Part shown: in pieces, positions 25,701 through 38,594 of the stretch
Numbering within the stretch: the first letter of the stretch is position 1
Layout of the letters: each line of letters opens with the position of its first letter
Origin: Gymnogyps californianus
Lineage: Eukaryota; Chordata; Aves; Accipitriformes; Cathartidae
Direction: 5' to 3'
Length of the DNA: 64,000 nt
NCBI RefSeq assembly: GCF_018139145.2
Contig: NC_059500.1
Span: 21,433,437 to 21,497,436 of the forward strand
The notes under the pieces: generated by a model
What the model saw: the letters and a program-made list of their open reading frames with translations, nothing else
Databases searched by the model: none
What the model was told of the DNA's origin: nothing
Made by a program: the position numbers and the translations under genes

Positions 25701-28700
25701 TTTATGAGTGCTTGTGCTATTTTTCTCATTTTAGTTTTTCTGATTCCCATTTGTTTGCTAATAGTCTGTCCACAGGGTATTGAAAAAATGCCCTATTCAA
25801 TGCCAGATGGTAAAGTCCTTAGCATTGCATTGGTTTTGAATTTTCTCTTAAACCTTAATATCTAGAGTTTAAAATGAAAGCCAAACCTCTTAATTCTGGA
25901 AATACAAATATAACTACACTTATAGAAATAGTGAAATTTAGCACTGCCTAGCATTTGGAAAGCAATATGAGTAATAAAAAAGTATGTTGTATATTAAGTT
26001 AAACAGTGAACAATGGGAAAGCGAGAAGTGTTTCTGTTTTGAGATGTCACGGAGGGCTTTTTATCATACAATATATTTTGGCTTTTGAGTACACTCTTCA
26101 AACAAAATAAAGTTTATGCAAGTTCAGTCTTACCCATTTTCTTGGAGTTTGGTTTTATGGCAACAGAAATAACTGAAGCCAAGATCCCTTGCTCAGGCAA
26201 GTTGTTTAGAAGAATCATGATGGAGCTGTGACTCCTATTTTTATGCTCTGGTGCAGTTAACAGGATTAGCATATGCCAGTTTGTAACTCCAAACAGGGTA
26301 AGTCAGCGCAGATAACCATGCAGGGTCATTGATTTTACTACTGTGTTCCTCTGCCAAGGGATGCAAATAGCAGCAGTTCACTGTACAGCAGAACCTATGC
26401 TGTTTCCCTTCCCTTAAAAGGTCTTGGTATCTGGCAGTGAAAGATGACGGGTAGCAACATAAATTGTGTGCAAGTGCAATTACTGCTGTAGAACTAGCAC
26501 AGTAGAATGTGGTTTTAATTGCATGACAGCTTTAGTCGGGTAGAAAGGTGATGCCTGGGGGTGTCTTGTAGTGGTAATGCACTTGGTAAGGTCACGCTTC
26601 AAAACTGAAGCAAAAAGTGAGTGGTAATCTTAGGGACAAAGGTTTTTCAGATCTTTTGCTTTTCTTTATAAACAGAACCAGAACAGAATCAGCCTGGAGG
26701 CTGTTTTTATATATATATATGTACACATACATATTGCTAAAGAGGAGGATGCCTTGCATATCTTTTGAGTAGGAAAAACTACAGCCATAAGAGAGCAAAC
26801 TTGCTTCATCAAAAATCCCCGTGAGTTTTAGGGGTTAAAAAATATATAAAACACAAAAATATTGTCTGAACAATGCACACAGAGAATGCTATCTGTGTCT
26901 GTAATGCTTTATTATGGGACCATAAAGCTGCAGAGCTGTCTGTACACGTGCTAGAAGGCTGGATGGTTGAGATGGCAAAGTGAGTATAGGAGCAGCAGAA
27001 CTCATAAGGAAAAAATATTTGTGCTTAAATGTAATGTAGACAGTCCACGGCAGCCTTCCATGAGTTTTAAGTTTTATTAAAATAATTACTCGAGTACCTG
27101 GAGGCTCTGGTACTAGATGGCATATGTGGTAATGTGCTCATCCAAGTGAATGAAAGAAGCGGGAAGGCTGAAACTGAGTTATGCGAGGAGACGCCAACAA
27201 AATCCTGAGCAGTGGGACTGTTCAGAAGGGGCTGATGGATTGTCTGTGGTCAAACGGCTCCTTGAAGCAAAGTCAAATACTGCTCTGTGTGGAGCTTTTG
27301 ACTTGTGGACCCAGCCTAACAGGGTGTAGGCACTACTGGCTTTGTCAGTGGTGTATCTACCGATACCTGTTATGAAGTGACAAATGCTGCGTACAGCTGA
27401 GCTTTGGCTGGGTTCGCTTAGGGCTCTAGCAGGTGTGTGGTGCCAGGTGGAAATCAGGCACAGGGTGCTGCTGGCACCCCAGCTGTCACCCTCCCTACCC
27501 CTTTTATGGGACCTGGATCTTCTGCAGGAAGGGGGGGTCAACTCACAGTCTGGTCTTCAGTCACTGCAGTCTTCAGCTTGGTATAATAACAGAGTAAACT
27601 GAAAATGGTTTAATTTAACATGCAGTCCTAAGCGCTATAGATTCAGGAGCTGATCTGGTAGGAGATGGGCTGTCCTGTGGAGGACAGCCTTCCCCAGCAA
27701 TGTAAACCACCTGGTTTGTTTCCTGCCACATATGTTTGTGGCCTTATCAGTGCTCTAACGGGATTAAGGAATTAATTTTATGAGACCGATGTCTCTATCC
27801 TGACTTTTAAAACCAGAGGAGCTACTTAAAGGTTAGCATAAGCTGTTGATTAGCATTGAGGTGTATCACTCTAAATTGCCTAGGACCCCTGTTAAGTGAG
27901 AAAGGGCCTGTCATATCATCACATCTTCAACATTAAGTACAGTCAGTTCCCAATTATCTGCAGTGAGTAGTGCTGGAGTAAAATGGGTAAAACAAAGCTA
28001 TGGATAATGGAAGTTATATTTAAATGATGCTCTAAGAACATGAAGTGAGAGAGTACTGGTGAAGAGGAAGGCCAGTAACGCTTGCGTTTTGATGCTCAGA
28101 GACTCCTGAGAGGTCACTGAAACGAGCTGGTGCATGACTTGTGCATGTGGCTGTCCTGCTTCCTGACTCATGTTAGCTCTGTGGAGCCAAGTGTCTCCAC
28201 CACCCTGATAGCAGAGAGCTGGCTGTGCTGGCAGCAGTGCAAGAGGAGCACGTGATCCTGACAGCCTGTTTGTGTCATCTAGATGGTGTGTTTTGTCACA
28301 ACTTACACTGTTGAGTTTTCAGAGACAGAAACTGCCTTATTATTGCACATCTTGCACAGAGCTTACCACAGTGAGTTCCCAAGCTTGGTCCAGCATCCCA
28401 TTACAGTTTACAGCCTGTAAACAACTGTATGAAAGAAGATTTCATGGGAGCCATAGAGCCTTTGGTGCTGTGGATCATGTGGATTTGTTGCTTCAGCTCT
28501 CACCTCTTTATGAAAGACGTAGGATTGCAGTAGAAAGGCTGCAACCCTTGTTCTGACCTTCCAGGTTGTACTGAGCAACTGTTAAAGAGCTGTAAGAGGT
28601 TTTTCACACATGCTTCTTGAGGACTGTGCTCTTCTGTGCCACATCCACATGTAGTTTTTGGGGTGAGCTGATAATGCCTGGCAGGTGCAGCATAGGTGGC

Positions 28701-29792
28701 CTCTTCCATTACTGTGTTTGCTGGCTCTTACCTCAAGCAAATTCACAGTAGACTGGTTTGGGAATCCATTCTCTGGGGAAGACAGTGTTCAAAAGACCTG
28801 GTTTTATCTTTCATCTGGAAAACGACATGGGACAGTGTTTCTGATGTAGATTTGCATTTGTAAGCTGACCTCTATCATACCTATGAACAAGGGGTGAGGG
28901 GAAGAACAGAAATACTAAAGTAGGTATTTTTCTTCTGCCATTTCTTTTAGCTGGAAGAGTTTCATTCTTTTACATAAAATTGTTGTTTACTTGCAAAAGC
29001 GTGAATAATCAGAAAAGGCTTTTTGAAAACATATGTTTTACGTTTATGCTTGAACCCCCAAGGCTGGTTACCACTGAGAGAAGGGCAATCAGGTTCTTCC
29101 TGTCTTTAGTTCATAACCACTTCAGTTCTTTTCCACTTCTTGCTTCAATCAGGCATTAGCACCATGCCAAAAGTCTAATCACTCAAATTGTTGAAACGTA
29201 CACAATAAATATTGGGCACACTTGTGCCATGAAAAAATGTAATATTGCCTTTTTGTCCTCTACAAAACGGTTCTCTCTTTTGTATTTAAAAACATCGAGT
29301 ATAGTCCTGGCCAGTATTGAGGGAATGACATAATGTTGGCTTGACCCTGATTTGCTTATTTAGAAGGCTGTAACATTATAAAATCTGGCATCTGAGAAAA
29401 GAGGAAATTATCTTAATCCTTCATGGAAGCACACTGCATTATTGTGCTGTGCCTGCAAAAGCACAGCTCCAAAGGAGTGGATTATAATCATATAGAACTT
29501 CATTTTCATCTTGGACAAAATCATTGTGTCCCCAAGCAATACTGACATGCATTTACGGATTTTTATTCCTGCTCTTTCTTTTCAGCTATGAGCCTCTGTA
29601 CAGTCTCCCTATCTATTGCTTGAAGCCTATGCAGGCATAATTTCTAAAACTTCAAAACCTCCATGTCATTGTCTCACTGAGGACACATATGGGCTGCATT
29701 TCTTCCATATTTCTCCTCAGCCCCAGGAAGGAAGACAGATTAGTCTAACTCGTGATGTATTATCTTTAACCATGCGAAGAGTTAGTGCACCC
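22800..29792. other. Intergenic, no gene seen
   Basis: About 7 kb of mostly AT-rich sequence with one CR1 remnant (separate entry) and a short (TA)n tract at about 26707-26720. No coding or RNA gene was recognised. The frames at 24793-25008, 27179-27602 and 28272-28556 have no domain. Confidence 0.5.
23235..23305 (+). mobile_element. Degraded CR1 3' end
   Basis: GTTGGACTAGGTGACCTCTA, then a decayed 'ggtccctttccaaccta' equivalent and 'attagtctgtg', reads as an old CR1 3' terminus on the plus strand. The hallmark tail octamers are eroded. Confidence 0.7.
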
Positions 29793-30849
29793 TGTGATGG
29801 GTTGACCCTGGCTGGACGCCAGATGCCCACCAAAGCCGCTCTATCACTCCCCTCCTCAGCTGGACAGGGGAGAGAATATATAACAAAAGGCTCGTGGGTC
29901 GAGATAAGGACAGGGAGATCACTCACCAATTACCGTCATGGGCAAAACAGACTCGACTTGGGGAAAAAAAGATTTATTTAATTTATTACCAGTCAAATCA
30001 GAGTAGCATAATGTGAAATAAAACCAAATCTTAAAAACACCTTCCCCCCACCCCTCCCTTCTTCCCAGGCTTAACTTTGGTCCCAATTTTCTCTACCTCC
30101 TCCCCCCTCAGCGGTGCAGGGGGACGGGGAATGGGGGTTGCGGTCAGTTCATCACACATTATTTCTGCCGCTCCTTCCTCCTCACACTCTTCCCCTGCTG
30201 CAGTGTGGGTCCTTTCCACGTGTCCTTTCCACATGGTGCAGTCCTTCAGGAACGGACTGCTCCAGCGTGGGTCCCCCACGGGGTCACAAGTCCTGCCAGC
30301 AAACCTGCTCCAGCGCGGGCTCCTCTCTCCATGGGTCCACAGGTCCTGCCAGGAGCCTGCTCCAGCGCGGGCTTCCCACAGGGTCACAGCGTCCTTCGGG
30401 CATCCACCTGCTCCAGCGTGGGATCCTCCACGGGCTGCAGGTGGATATCTGCTCCACCGTGGACCTCCATGGGCTGCAGGGGGACAGCCTGCCTCACCAT
30501 GGTCTTCACCATGTGCTGCAGGGGAATCTCTGCTCCTGTTCCTGGAGCACCTCCTCCCCCTCCATCTTCACTGGCCTTGGTGTCTGCAGAGTTGTTCCTC
30601 TCACATATTCTCACTCCTCTCCCTGGCTGAAGTTTCCGTTGTGCAGTAACTTTTTCCCCTTCTTAAATATGTTATCCCAGAGGCACTACCACCATCACTG
30701 ACAGGCTCAGCCTTGGCCAGCAGTGGGTCCGTCTTGGAGCCGGCTGGAACTGGCTCTGTTGGACCTGGGGGAAGCTTCTAGCAGCTTCTCACAGGAGGCA
30801 CCCCTGTAGCCCCCCCGCTACCAAAACCTTGCCACGAAAACCCAATATA
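29793..30849 (-). mobile_element. Solo LTR of ERVL-like family, copy C (inverted)
   Basis: A 1.06-kb solo LTR, the reverse complement of copies A and B. On the plus strand it begins TGTGATGGGTTGACCCTGGC and ends AACCCAATATA, where the last CA has decayed to TA. Flanks are CACCC (29788-29792) and CACCT (30850-30854), a 5-bp target-site duplication with one mismatch. Its body shows the same CCAGCGTGGG-type internal repeats in reverse. A TATA-like GAATATATAAC and an AATAAA occur on the plus strand near 29873 and 30016, so the transcriptional sense is not certain. It shows no internal retroviral genes. Confidence 0.9.
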
Positions 30850-30854
30850 CACCT

Positions 30855-32780
30855 GCAGGGTGCCTGTAATAACAGAAGCAGTCCTTCCAAAACAAACCAG
30901 AATGACCACATCTGGAGCCCACTTCCCAGCACCTTAAAGGGCTGGCGCTCTGGGAGCTGATTGATCACCGGATCAGCTGTCCATGTTTCAAGTGTGAGTG
31001 CAAATGAAACAGGGTGAAGCTGAAGTAACTGCCAACAGAATGATTTGGGAGAGGGGTCTGTGGCTCGTGTGACCGGTTAGCTGTGCCCTTGTTTGGTCAG
31101 CACAGCGTTACTACATAGGTGTGTAACCCTATAGGGCATGGCGTATGCGTGTCACACGGTGGTGCTGCTGTTCAGCAAATGTAAAACCTGTTCCAGTAAT
31201 GGCAAGGAAAAAAGTGACACCTACCACTGTGCAAATGTATTGGTTTGTATGCATGTGTGTACGCATGTCTACACACGGGCTTTCAGGCAGTGCAGGAATG
31301 GCTCATCCGTCTTCTACTTGTGTCATGGCTGATAAGTCAGATACCAGGTTTTTCTTGTGCTGTATCTGCATAGCTCGTATGCATTCCTCTTCACAGCAGA
31401 TGTTTCAAGTGAGCACCAAACAAATGATGAGCAGGCTCTGGGTATGGGGTCAAAGAGCAGCAAATTGCCAAGGAAAGAAAGAAAGTTTTAAGCTTCATGA
31501 GTACGTTCATAAACAGGAAGCACTTAAACGATGTAGAAAATAGCTTTTTGAATTTCAGCTTATAAGTGTCAGTTGACAGGATTAGAGTCACAGCTTTGTT
31601 CTTGGTGAACTCGCTCTTTTCTTGGTGCTATGTTTCCAAGCAAACACCAAAGATATAACGGCTAACAGCCAGCCTCATTAGTGAAATGAACTGTGCCATT
31701 ATTATTAAATCATATTACTGCCTTGTGCCTTTGTCAGAATGATATTTCATCATAACCATGATGGTATAAGGACAAAGAAGGCACATGGGTTGCTGGAAGA
31801 AGTAATACACTTTATTAAATAACTGTTATGACAGGAAGAAATGGACAAACTTTAAGTCACTCAAGCCCTTCTTCAGATTTCCAGGTTTGAGCACCCAAAA
31901 GCTTCTCTGATTTTTCCAACTATATCAGTTTGCCTAATAATTTCTAGCAGCAAACCACTTCGTGCTTTGTGAGAGCTGGTATCAGTTTATCAGGGCAAAG
32001 AAGGAGCCCTGACTTTCAGTGGACCTGCCAACTGATAGACCACTCTCGGTTGAATTAATTCAATTAAAAATTGCCAAAACAGCATCTAAGGCTCTTATGC
32101 ACATTCATGTATTGTAAATGACTGTTGTAGAAAAATGTACTGGCTGTCATAAATCCTTTCATTTTTATATTGCTTTATCAATAAATAACTGTTTAAAAAA
32201 GTAAGTCTGTAGTTGATGGCTGTGATTTCTTAAACACTGCATGAATTCTGGTGACTTGATGACAAAATTTTTAATGCAAGTGTGCTACCCTAAATAATTT
32301 CACTTTTCTTTGGTTTTATTTTTCTGACTGTACTCATAAGCCGTTGCACATTTCCATTGTTGTACATGTAGATGAATTAAGTATAAATCTTGATCAGAGA
32401 CAAGTTCTTTGAGTTCCTTAAAGCACTTCTGTCTTTATGAAACACATGGATAATACTACTTTGGGGCAGGTAGGCATACTCCAGTCATCGCTTAACCCAA
32501 CAAGAATCTTTTCATTGCTTCTGGTCTGATTCCCACTTCCCACACGTGTTTCTTGAACTCAACTAGGGAACAGATCTTGAATTTTGTTTATCCAAGGCTT
32601 TGTATTTATTACCCAGCTATTCAGCATTTTACTGGATTTGGTATATTTTTGCCACACCCATTAAAAGAGGATTAATGCATTGTACAGCACACTGTATCAT
32701 ATATCAACTTTGCCTTTTTTGTGATTTTGATGGAATTTGGTGTCGTCCGTCTTGTTTGGAGGTATACCTAATACTCCAGG
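30855..32780. other. Intergenic, no gene seen
   Basis: No gene recognised. One candidate ancient repeat is listed separately at about 31775-31905. Confidence 0.5.
31775..31905 (-). repeat. Possible ancient SINE/LINE tail relic
   Basis: On the minus strand the order CTGAAGAAGGGCTTGAGTGA, then 'ttatttaataaagtgtatta', resembles the 3' tail of an old amniote retroposon ('ctgaagaagggct ... aataaaagatatta'). The match is loose and from memory. Confidence 0.35.
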
Positions 32781-34127
32781 TGCTCTGCCTTGGACTTTCA
32801 GTGTCCAGAGACACAGAGCAGCTCTTGGGTTCCCGAAGGCTGTTGGAGAGGCACCTCTGGACATGCCGAGGAGCAGCTAATCCCAGAGGGAGGGCAATGC
32901 TGCCACTTTCTCATCTCCTGCAGCCACAGCTCCAGCCTTCAGTGCTGACAAGCACGCTTGGCAGCAATGCTGGCGATTATTTTGCCACCTGGTGGCAGTT
33001 CACGGGGAAAACAGCTCTGAGTGGTCGTGAGCGCTCGGCTGCCCAGAAGGAACAAAACCAGAATGGGTGAGTTTGGTTGTGGCAACTGCAAAGCGGCACT
33101 CGGAAGGTTTGCAGCAGCAGAGAGCAACCCAAATCCTGCAGAGACCATTGTCTGCCCACCTGCGGCTCCAGGATGTTCTCTGCGTGCCCACGGTGGCATC
33201 TCAAATGAAGACACAGAAGCTGACCATGATGTATTTGTGGGATGCTGTAGCGAGTGTGGGATATGCAAAAAAAAACCCCAAATTGAATGGCCTGAGCCTC
33301 CTGCTGATCTCCTTCCCCAGAGGAGCTGTCACTGCCATGCCTGAGAGGGACCCTTCCCCAGCCCATAGCCTCCTGCTTCCAGCGTGTGCCCAGCTGCCCC
33401 TCTCCAAGGCACCCCATGGTGCTGCCCCTGCCCCTGCCCCTGCTGTGGGGAGGGAGGGCATAGGACTCAGCACCCACCTCCCCATAGGGATCTGAGACTC
33501 GCTGTGGTGGGTATCTCAGAGCTGGGATGTCAGGAGCAAGATCTCTCTGGCAATGGCCCTGGAGTCCCTCCAGAGGCATCTGCTCAGTGCCCATGTCTCT
33601 GCTGTGTGAGTAGCATGTGTTCGTGGCGTGGAGCAGGGGGGAGGCGGGATGTCACACCTGGTGCCAGGGCAAGCCAGGGGGAGGGATGAGGCAGTTCCCC
33701 CCCGGGGACTGTGGGTCCCGCTGGCAACAGCTTGGGCACGGCCAGTGCTGTGGCTGCTGCTGAGGAGGGCACGAGAGCAAAGGTCCTGTGTGCTCTCCCC
33801 CCAGAAAGCTGCAGGTGGGCAAAAGCTCTTTTGATTGAGAAATTCTAAAGGATGTGATGGCTCAGGGGGAGCAGAGCCAAGCCTCCACAGAGGAAGGCTT
33901 TTCCCCAGCTCTGAGAGGTTTGTGGCTGGGATGAGGTGGAGCAGGTCTGTGTGGATTGTGGGAGAGGAGCCACAAGGCTTCTGCTCTTCCCAGCTGTGTG
34001 GAAATGCAGCCCCCAGAAAGATGCCTTTAACTTCCAGACTTGCTTCTTTTCAGCTCAGAAGTGAAAATCCCCCTGTGAAGGAGCTTTCTAGCCTCTTCTT
34101 GCTGGCCCAGGTCACTCCTGATGAGCA
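32781..34127 (+). repeat. Unidentified ~1-kb repeat, copy 2 (longer form)
   Basis: Second direct copy of the 21799-22799 segment, beginning and ending at the same bases. It carries an extra 346-bp G/C-rich block at about 33593-33940 that is absent from copy 1. The block has no flanking direct repeat I can see, so a deletion in copy 1 is as likely as an insertion here. The 142-codon plus-strand frame is kept at 33067-33495 with only a few substitutions. Since the copies are almost identical, frame conservation is not evidence of selection. The spacing between copy starts is 10,982 bp. Confidence 0.85.
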
Positions 34128-37100
34128 TTGGTGAGCATGCACCTGCCAGCCATAGCACAAGTTCAGGTGGTTTGTATCAGATGAGTTACCCCCCAGATGA
34201 TGTCAGCAGGAGGGTGTCACGGATCCAAGTCCGTACTGCCAGGAGTCAGTGAAAACACCAGGCTCCCTTTTGCTGGACCTTTTGGGCTGACTCCTGCCTC
34301 AGGGTTTAACTGTGTGCCTAGTAAAAGAGTGCAGCAAACCAAAGATTTTCTTCAGCAGTGATGCCTACTTGTGAGAGCACACACACAGACGAGCAGCTGG
34401 AGGGAAAGAGCTCTTTGCACAGCGCTCCCACCACTGGGAGATGACAAAGGATGCTGTGGAGGTCAGGCCCATGGAGGCCTGGGGAAGAGCCAGCCAGTTT
34501 GCTCTTCCCTCCTCTGCAGACATTGGCTGTGCGTGAGCCTCCTCCTGGTGCTCGAGTGTCCATGCTCTCGCCCCAAATCGCAAAAACGTGAGCATGGGAT
34601 ACAAGCCCCAGATCACAGAAGCACTAGTGAGTGGCCTATTAAAGCCAACAGCAAATGAACATGCAAACCCATCCCCAGGTAAACCAGAGGGAAGTGCTGC
34701 AGGGGGTCACACCTGTGCAGCTGGAAGCAGGTGCAAGGAGAGTCAGTGCTACACCCTCCTACGTATCTCTAGGGAGAAGATTCAGTTTTGGCTCCCTGAG
34801 CAATGTTATCCCAATTACAAGTGGGGGAAAGAAGAGAAACACCTTTCAAAGACACCACATGACACATTTCCTTGCTTTTTGTTTTTATTTTTATGTTAAA
34901 CACAACTTTGAAATATTCTGTGGATATATTTATCATACTTGGAGAATAGATGATGGCTTTACCAACTGCAGCTTTCAAACACCCTTCTGAGAAACCTTAA
35001 AAGTTATGTACCATTAATACTCTGTCTTCTTCACTCTTCAGAAGTGTTCAGTGTAAAACATGCTACATGTTTTTTCCTGGAGAATCAAACCAACAGGATC
35101 TGTTGACAAGCCTCTTTGGCAGTGTTATTGTCAATGGTAGTCTCTCTGGATGCTCTAGGAAGGATGTCCTGGCGGAAGGCAGCTGACTGGAGGATGCTGC
35201 TTGTGCTCCTTGGCCGAGGATATGTGTGTCAACGTGTTTCTGTTGACACAAAGTAGGACTTCTGGAAGGGGTTCTTAAGGTTGAAGCCTCTACTATCCAG
35301 TAAGATGATGAGGAATGGTTCCTCCATGGGAGGACCTCCATTAGCTGAAAAGGTAATTTGTGTTTTCTTATGCATAGGTGAGATGTTGAACAGGACAGAC
35401 ACTGAAGGTTTGCATGTGAAAAAGCATTCCTCGCCGAGTAATCAGATGGCTGCTTGTTTGCAGCCTCCTAGAGTACGAGTGCCCTGTGTGCACGGCCTGT
35501 GAACACACAGGCTGATAGCAAGCTATGTGAGCATACACAGAATTGATAGTAAACTGCTATGTGGGATGCATATCTTTATCTGCAAACAGGATCCTGAATG
35601 ACACAGACTCCCCTTCTTGAAGTTACAGCTGGAAGGAGACTTGTCCTGAAGAGCAGAGCTCATATTTGCCACAAAGGATTACCATTATTCACGGGATCCA
35701 CTTTTTTTTCAGCCTTTCTGACACTAATAGTAAAAGATACATACATGTATACTACAGATGGAAACCTTTATAGAAGGCAATTGAGGCAAAGCCTTGGAAA
35801 TCTGCTAAAATATTCTTCTAGGGACTGAAAAGCAAAAAACACTCTTTTTTAGAAAATTGCTTTTATGGGGGAGGAAGGGCAAGGTAGTTGGTAGGTATAT
35901 AAAATAATGTACAGGAAAGGATGATGTTTGTCTGTGACAAACAGTCTCGTCACCCAAATCAGTTCTCCCTCTCAGACACATACTGAGTCAATGAGCCTTG
36001 TCTTAGAGAAGACAGGAGATCTGACTTCTTACAAGCAATTCATTGTTTTTCCAATGTGGAAAAAGGCAGAAAATATTGCATTTTTCTTTGGTACAAGAGT
36101 TTCCTCCACCTTCTCTGAGTGAGTGTGGTTTGATGCTTTGCTTTTCTTGACAACCTTAATTCTGTTTTCTGTCCTGGAGGCTGATCATGCTGCGAAGAGA
36201 CGGCAGCAACCAAGCACAGAAACTGCACGCCTGGCCCTATATTAGGTCACATGGGACTTTAATTTAAGGGGTCATTAGCACAGAAGCTCTGTGTCTTACT
36301 GTAATTACTGCTCAATGCACTTAGCCCGCTGCCAATTCGTTCTTACTGCAAAAGCAAACCTCTGAATTGTTCTCTTTTCTTTGTGTTTTCTTTCAAACAA
36401 AAGAAATAAGCCCAAACTTCTGCTGAATCATTTGAAAATAAGTTCTATGGCACGGGAGCATGGCCAGACAAACACCAGGCGCTGCTCTGGGGATGCTGTG
36501 TAGAAGGCATAGATCCCACACCTGCATATCCACAGCTTTACAGGGGACTAAATGCATGTAACAAACAAGTGTACAGCTATACTGTATCTTTATTTCCACT
36601 TGTAAGACATTTTCATTGTCCATGCTGTCAGCTTCCTACTGCAGACTGTATTACCGATAATATGCTGCTCTGTTCTCTAATGGGCAGCATTTCCTCTCAA
36701 ATCCACCATTCCTGTAAGATCCAGAGCCACCTCCTACATGTGTAGGGATGCATGATCAGGTCACCACATATCCCTGAAGACATGCTTATTCCAATATTTA
36801 TTGACTTGATCCAGGCTGAACCTACTTTAGAAAAAAAATGTAACCTGGTTAGTTGTAATACACTTAATTATTTTTACCCCAAAAGAAGCTGCAGTGTTTT
36901 GGCCCCTGCCTCTGGAGGCAGCTGGTTCTCCTGCCCATATTTTTGAGATTACAACATTAAAACACAACATTCACAGTGGACTTTCGCTTAATGAGGGAAG
37001 TGTCATGGCCTGCTGGAAAATGGAGGTAGAGAGAGGGAGGCTTTGTGTTCCTGTGGGACAACAGTTCTGTTGCTATCTGGGGCTCTGATTTTCCCATGTC

Positions 37101-38594
37101 AAACATGGATACTGGATCTTTACCCAGTCAGGTAACACTTGAAGCTCTACTGATAAAATTAAACTAATATTTAAGGACAGAAGCATACTGTGCAGAGCTA
37201 GACGGGGCTGTAACAGTGGGAAAGCATGAAGCGGTGGACAAGTCCTGGTGCCTGTACTATACTTAGACTTGAAGACTAATGCTGGCTTAACCTTGTGCAT
37301 AAAAAAAGGAAAGGCTGTGGGTCAGGCCAAGACCTAGTTGTGGGAGACCTTGACGGGCTTCTCAGGGCAGGAGGAGCTGAGAGAGCATCCAGCCCACAGG
37401 GAAGGTGTTCAGCTGGTGTCAGACACGGATCGCCTCACGTCAGAAACCTCTCTGGCTGCCGAAGGGGAAACACCCACGGACCCATTGGTGACCCTGCTCA
37501 TTTCTTTTCAGCCAGGAGGCTGCGCAGCAACCAGTATTTTAGGGAGAAGGAGATTGAAAGAGAGGAGGGGAAGCACAGGGAACGGGAGTGGTGCGGTTAC
37601 AGCAGGCAGACACCGCACTCTGTGCAGGTACCACTGCCTTTACCATCCGAGGCCTGATTCTGCCCTGGATGTCCTCTGTAACCTCGGTGAGGTCACTGGA
37701 GCCCAGATTAATTTAAAGGCCAATTCACTTGACTAAATTCCCTGGAGGGTATGAGCCTTGGTTGCACTTTTATGCTACAGCTAAATTGGTTTGGCAGCTG
37801 CTGAAAGTGGCAGGACCCCTCCTGCCTCGCTCTCCCTTGGGGGGTTTGCTCAGGTCTGCAAGCAGCGTTAGCAGAATTAAAAACCCCAGCTCCTCCAACT
37901 TCTTTGCACACAGGGAGGATGCTCCTGTAAGTTCAGCTCAAGCTGTGCAAACGAAGATTAAAGAAAGAAACAGGAATGAGACAGCGAAAGGCTGGCCGTT
38001 AAGTTTTCTGCAGATGCTGCACCTTCTATCACCTCCCCAGAGCTGACGCATTGGCTTCATAGTGCTGCTGGCAGCTGGGCAGCCCCTGTGTCTGACTGTC
38101 ACTGATTTTGGCTGCAGTGAGAGCACAGATCACACAGGGGATGGATGAGCTTCCATTCTGCCATCCCTATGCCAACATCTTCAGCAGAGCACCTCCCTTT
38201 GCAGCCCAGGAACCACAACAAGAGCTGGACCCCCCTGGATGGTCTTTGCTATTGGTGGCGGCTGGTGGGTCTCCATGGGAAGTGCCTGGCCTGCTTGCAG
38301 GACAGAGAGTGCTCAGCATCGAGTTCATCAGCAGAAAGGGCTGGGAACTATTGAACTTGAGTATCAGCTTTTCTCTCAGCATTTCTGCCTTCTTTCATTT
38401 GCACAAGTAATACCTTCCTCCAGTCAAATAATTCTTTTTATTTAAAAAAAGCAAGGAATTCTTTTTTTACATTGTCCTAACACACAGTACTTCCTTTGCT
38501 TTTTTTCTTTCTCTGACTTTTTTTTTTTAAAGAATGGAGAAAGCAGACATCAGTCACACCAACAAATCGTTTTTGGATGTGTGTGGTTTTCGTA
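34128..38594. other. Intergenic, no gene seen
   Basis: No coding similarity or RNA gene was found. I looked for the neighbour expected upstream of TICAM2 in mammals (TMED7) and saw none of its exons. Overlapping frames at 37295-38410 lack recognisable domains. Confidence 0.5.

Noticed and set aside
21799..34127. A single 12-kb provirus with the two direct repeats as its LTRs
   Set aside because: The bases before copy 1 (GTTGCA) and after copy 2 (TTGGTG) do not form a target duplication. No primer-binding site follows copy 1, no polypurine tract precedes copy 2, and no gag, pol or env similarity lies between them.
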